Source: a virus
IMG/VR virus record: IMGVR_UViG_3300037169_000023
Location: 1-27,531 of that record
DNA: 27,531 nt
Strand: one strand, 5' to 3'
In this document: piece by piece, positions 25,822 through 27,531 of the stretch
Layout of the letters: each line of letters opens with the position of its first letter
Numbering within the stretch: position 1 is the stretch's first letter
Translations under genes and position numbers: made by a program
Notes under the pieces: model-generated
The model's database searches: none
Told to the model about the DNA's origin: nothing
The model's input: only the letters and a program-made list of their open reading frames with translations

Positions 25822-26160
25822 CTAACTCCGACGAGACGCTGCTGGGGGGTCCATACGTTCGTCACTATCTTCTTGTTGCTCCTCTGAATCCCGCACCAGT
25901 GTGTGTAATGGTTTACCGTTAAAGGGTAAAACGTGGTACTGATCAATGAGTGTTCTCGGTAATGGTGTGCCGGTTTCTTTGGCTACATAGATGATAGCCA
26001 TGTTCAACCACTGAACATAACGTATCAGAGCGAATAGTAGCCGCCAAAGTATACCGGCTAGCAGTAGTGTAGACGAAACTCCGCCTACCATTAGAATGAT
26101 TTGGCCTCCAAGGCTAGCACGCACTGAGAATGTTCCCAAGAATAGGTTCCAAATGTACAC
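25822..26160 (-). CDS. Membrane protein in lysis block, 112 aa
   Basis: GTG 26160 overlaps the tail-spike 3' end by 47 nt. A GTG about 13 codons in, after GGGAAC, is an alternative start. Two hydrophobic segments (GQIILMVGGVSSTLLLAGIL; LLFALIRYVQWLNMAIIYV) are followed by a charged C-terminal tail with EEQQEDSDERMD. A second holin or antiholin is possible by position and topology. Unrecognised. Confidence 0.5.
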   Translation of the reverse strand: MYIWNLFLGTFSVRASLGGQIILMVGGVSSTLLLAGILWRLLFALIRYVQWLNMAIIYVAKETGTPLPRTLIDQYHVLPFNGKPLHTLVRDSEEQQEDSDERMDPPAASRRS

Positions 26161-27531
26161 CTACAACGTTCGGCTTATGGCCAAGCCTACTCCGCCTTTC
26201 TTTTAGAGATAGGAGCGCTACTGTACTGCTGTACTGGAAAATCTCATTCGGCTCGTTCCTTACGTGGATTCCAGGCGCAACAGCTATGTTGATAGTGGCG
26301 TGTGCCGTGGCCCCCAAACTATCTGTCACCTGTATAAGTGCGCTGCAGGTACAGGTAGCCGTAGGCGTGCCAGTTATAAGCCCGGTACTGGTGTTGAGGG
26401 TTACGCCTGCAGGCAGCGAACCACTAAGTATAGTCCAAGAAGCGTAGACGCCACTGCCGCCTGAGGCTAGTAGCTGGTAGCTATACACACCACCTCCCAG
26501 GTTTCCAGTTGGTGGAGTGGTGGTGGCGATAGTTAGTGTGCCGCCGCCGCCGCCCGCGCCGCACACGCTCGTCGCGCATAGGGTTGAGTAGTTTATACCA
26601 GCCTGCGTGCCATCGGTTGTGTGCGCGCTCCAATCCGGAATGAGCAGCCGGTAGTCACCTCCTCCGGGATTTACATAGGTGAAAGGAGTAGTGGTGGCGT
26701 CGTTCGACGTTCCCGGCCAAGTTTGTTGCTGATCACCGCTGGGCACGAACATCACATTCCCATAAAAACGGGGAGACAGAGGAGCCGGATCGCCCATGTA
26801 ATAGCCTAATCCAACTATCCCGCCATAAATAGTTACCTCACCGCAATCACCATTTGCCTGCCGCGTCATCGCGTTGTCGAGAACCCAAACATTGTGAGTC
26901 GAGGAGTAGCCTTGCGGAGGGGTGCAGCCCCACGAAAGTTGAGGCAAGCTAAAATAAGCAGAATTCCAAAGAACCGAGCTATCAGCCATCAGCACGGTGT
27001 TGTGTTGAAAAATAAAATCAGTTTCCCCCGGCAAGCTACCATTGACTGGACCGCATCCGCTGCAGCCGCCGTCTAGCTTGAGGGCCCCATGCTGATAAGT
27101 GTCTTGGGTGTCTCTGAGCAAGATCAGGTTATTGTCAATCCACAGCCGCTTGCTTTCTCCCGCATTCGTACATTGCGGATAGCCGAAGGGTGCACCGCAA
27201 TTGTTGTCGGCCTCCAGCGTCGAAATACCGGAATTAACGTTATTCAGGAGGTTACTCTGGAACGAAACGTCATCGACGACAGCGATGTTGCCGCTTTGGC
27301 TGGTGCGTGGAGTGAAAACAACAGACGTCCCGGTTGTCGCGCTCATCCAGGTGTTCTGGAAGACATTGCCGGTGACCACCACTCGCTGCGCGCTCTTGAA
27401 TTCTAAGTTGTCCTTCTCAACCCACTGATTATTAGTCCCCACCGGACAGGTGCTCCCATTCGCCAGTTGCTCCCCGGCTGGCACGGTTCCGCCAGCGCCG
27501 CAGGATTCCCAGGTTAGAGGTTTGAAGAAAA
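26114..27531 (-). CDS. Tail spike/fibre fragment: beta-helix plus He_PIG domain, partial
   Basis: The frame stays open to the window end at 27531, so the N-terminus is missing. The visible GTG at 27484 (PAGEQLANG) is internal. The first 290 residues show right-handed beta-helix turns (FKSAQRVVVTGNVFQNTW, NIAVVDDVSFQSNLLNNV, KRLWIDNNLILLRD, DFIFQHNTVLMADSS). A Gly hinge then leads to a putative-Ig domain (VYSYQLLASGGSG, GSLPAGVTLNTSTGLITGTP, DSLGATAHATINI), then about 50 basic residues (LKERRSRLGHK). It is likely an adsorption protein binding or cleaving surface glycan. No catalytic residues can be named. Codon style shifts near 26560, suggesting exchange of the receptor-binding part. Confidence 0.7.
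   Translation of the reverse strand, partial: FFKPLTWESCGAGGTVPAGEQLANGSTCPVGTNNQWVEKDNLEFKSAQRVVVTGNVFQNTWMSATTGTSVVFTPRTSQSGNIAVVDDVSFQSNLLNNVNSGISTLEADNNCGAPFGYPQCTNAGESKRLWIDNNLILLRDTQDTYQHGALKLDGGCSGCGPVNGSLPGETDFIFQHNTVLMADSSVLWNSAYFSLPQLSWGCTPPQGYSSTHNVWVLDNAMTRQANGDCGEVTIYGGIVGLGYYMGDPAPLSPRFYGNVMFVPSGDQQQTWPGTSNDATTTPFTYVNPGGGDYRLLIPDWSAHTTDGTQAGINYSTLCATSVCGAGGGGGTLTIATTTPPTGNLGGGVYSYQLLASGGSGVYASWTILSGSLPAGVTLNTSTGLITGTPTATCTCSALIQVTDSLGATAHATINIAVAPGIHVRNEPNEIFQYSSTVALLSLKERRSRLGHKPNVVGVHLEPILGNILSAC

Overview
The window looks like part of a tailed double-stranded DNA bacteriophage genome (Caudoviricetes). It has dense, overlapping small genes, a family A DNA polymerase, an SNF2-type helicase, VRR-NUC and PD-(D/E)XK nucleases, an ERF annealing protein, DUF3310 proteins, free-standing HNH nucleases, and a lysis and tail block on the opposite strand. 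No capsid, terminase or portal gene is present, so this is only part of the genome. The host cannot be fixed. The tail-spike fragment joins a right-handed beta-helix to a putative-Ig (He_PIG-like) domain, a combination I associate with soil Acidobacteriota and similar environments (weak inference).

Layout. The plus strand, 1-23052, is the early and replication arm. It opens with the 3' end of an Ala/Trp-repeat protein, then small zinc proteins and a DnaJ-like protein (313-2304). An accessory stretch follows (about 2300-5500) with two HNH nucleases, a truncated IS1595-type transposase head and an antisense fragment of a bacterial DUF499 ATPase gene. Next come coiled-coil and small phage genes (5520-9541), a conserved replication-associated protein and a terminator (9616-10473), and the replication block: DNA polymerase, RecB/Cas4-like nuclease, VRR-NUC and helicase (10849-15931). 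A 3.9-kb island (about 15932-19876) carries three cysteine-triplet array genes (here called CXX arrays), small zinc proteins and ERF. After it come a gene duplicated around the island, a Lys/Ala/Pro-rich protein, a ParB-like protein and two DUF3310-type genes (19876-23052). A strong terminator and two further hairpins (23071-23225) separate this arm from the convergent minus-strand block (23238-27531). In transcription order that block holds a tail spike (partial), two membrane proteins, a lytic transglycosylase endolysin, a holin-like protein, a lipoprotein and a papain-like protease.

How the parts fit. Polymerase, helicase, nucleases and the putative ssDNA-associated protein form the replication and recombination set. 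ERF supplies annealing. The minus-strand genes look like host lysis and adsorption functions. Two coding styles alternate by eye: a core style rich in GTA, CGT and CTA/TTA-type codons, and a more GC-ending accessory style. This suggests modules acquired from other sources.

The most unusual feature is the set of three array genes. A 36-codon 5' constant region is identical at nucleotide level in all three, followed by 20, 32 or 23 C-x-x units. They are associated with repeated copies of the helicase gene's 3' end and of the start of its former downstream neighbour. This looks like an island that entered behind the helicase gene, with the arrays at its joints.
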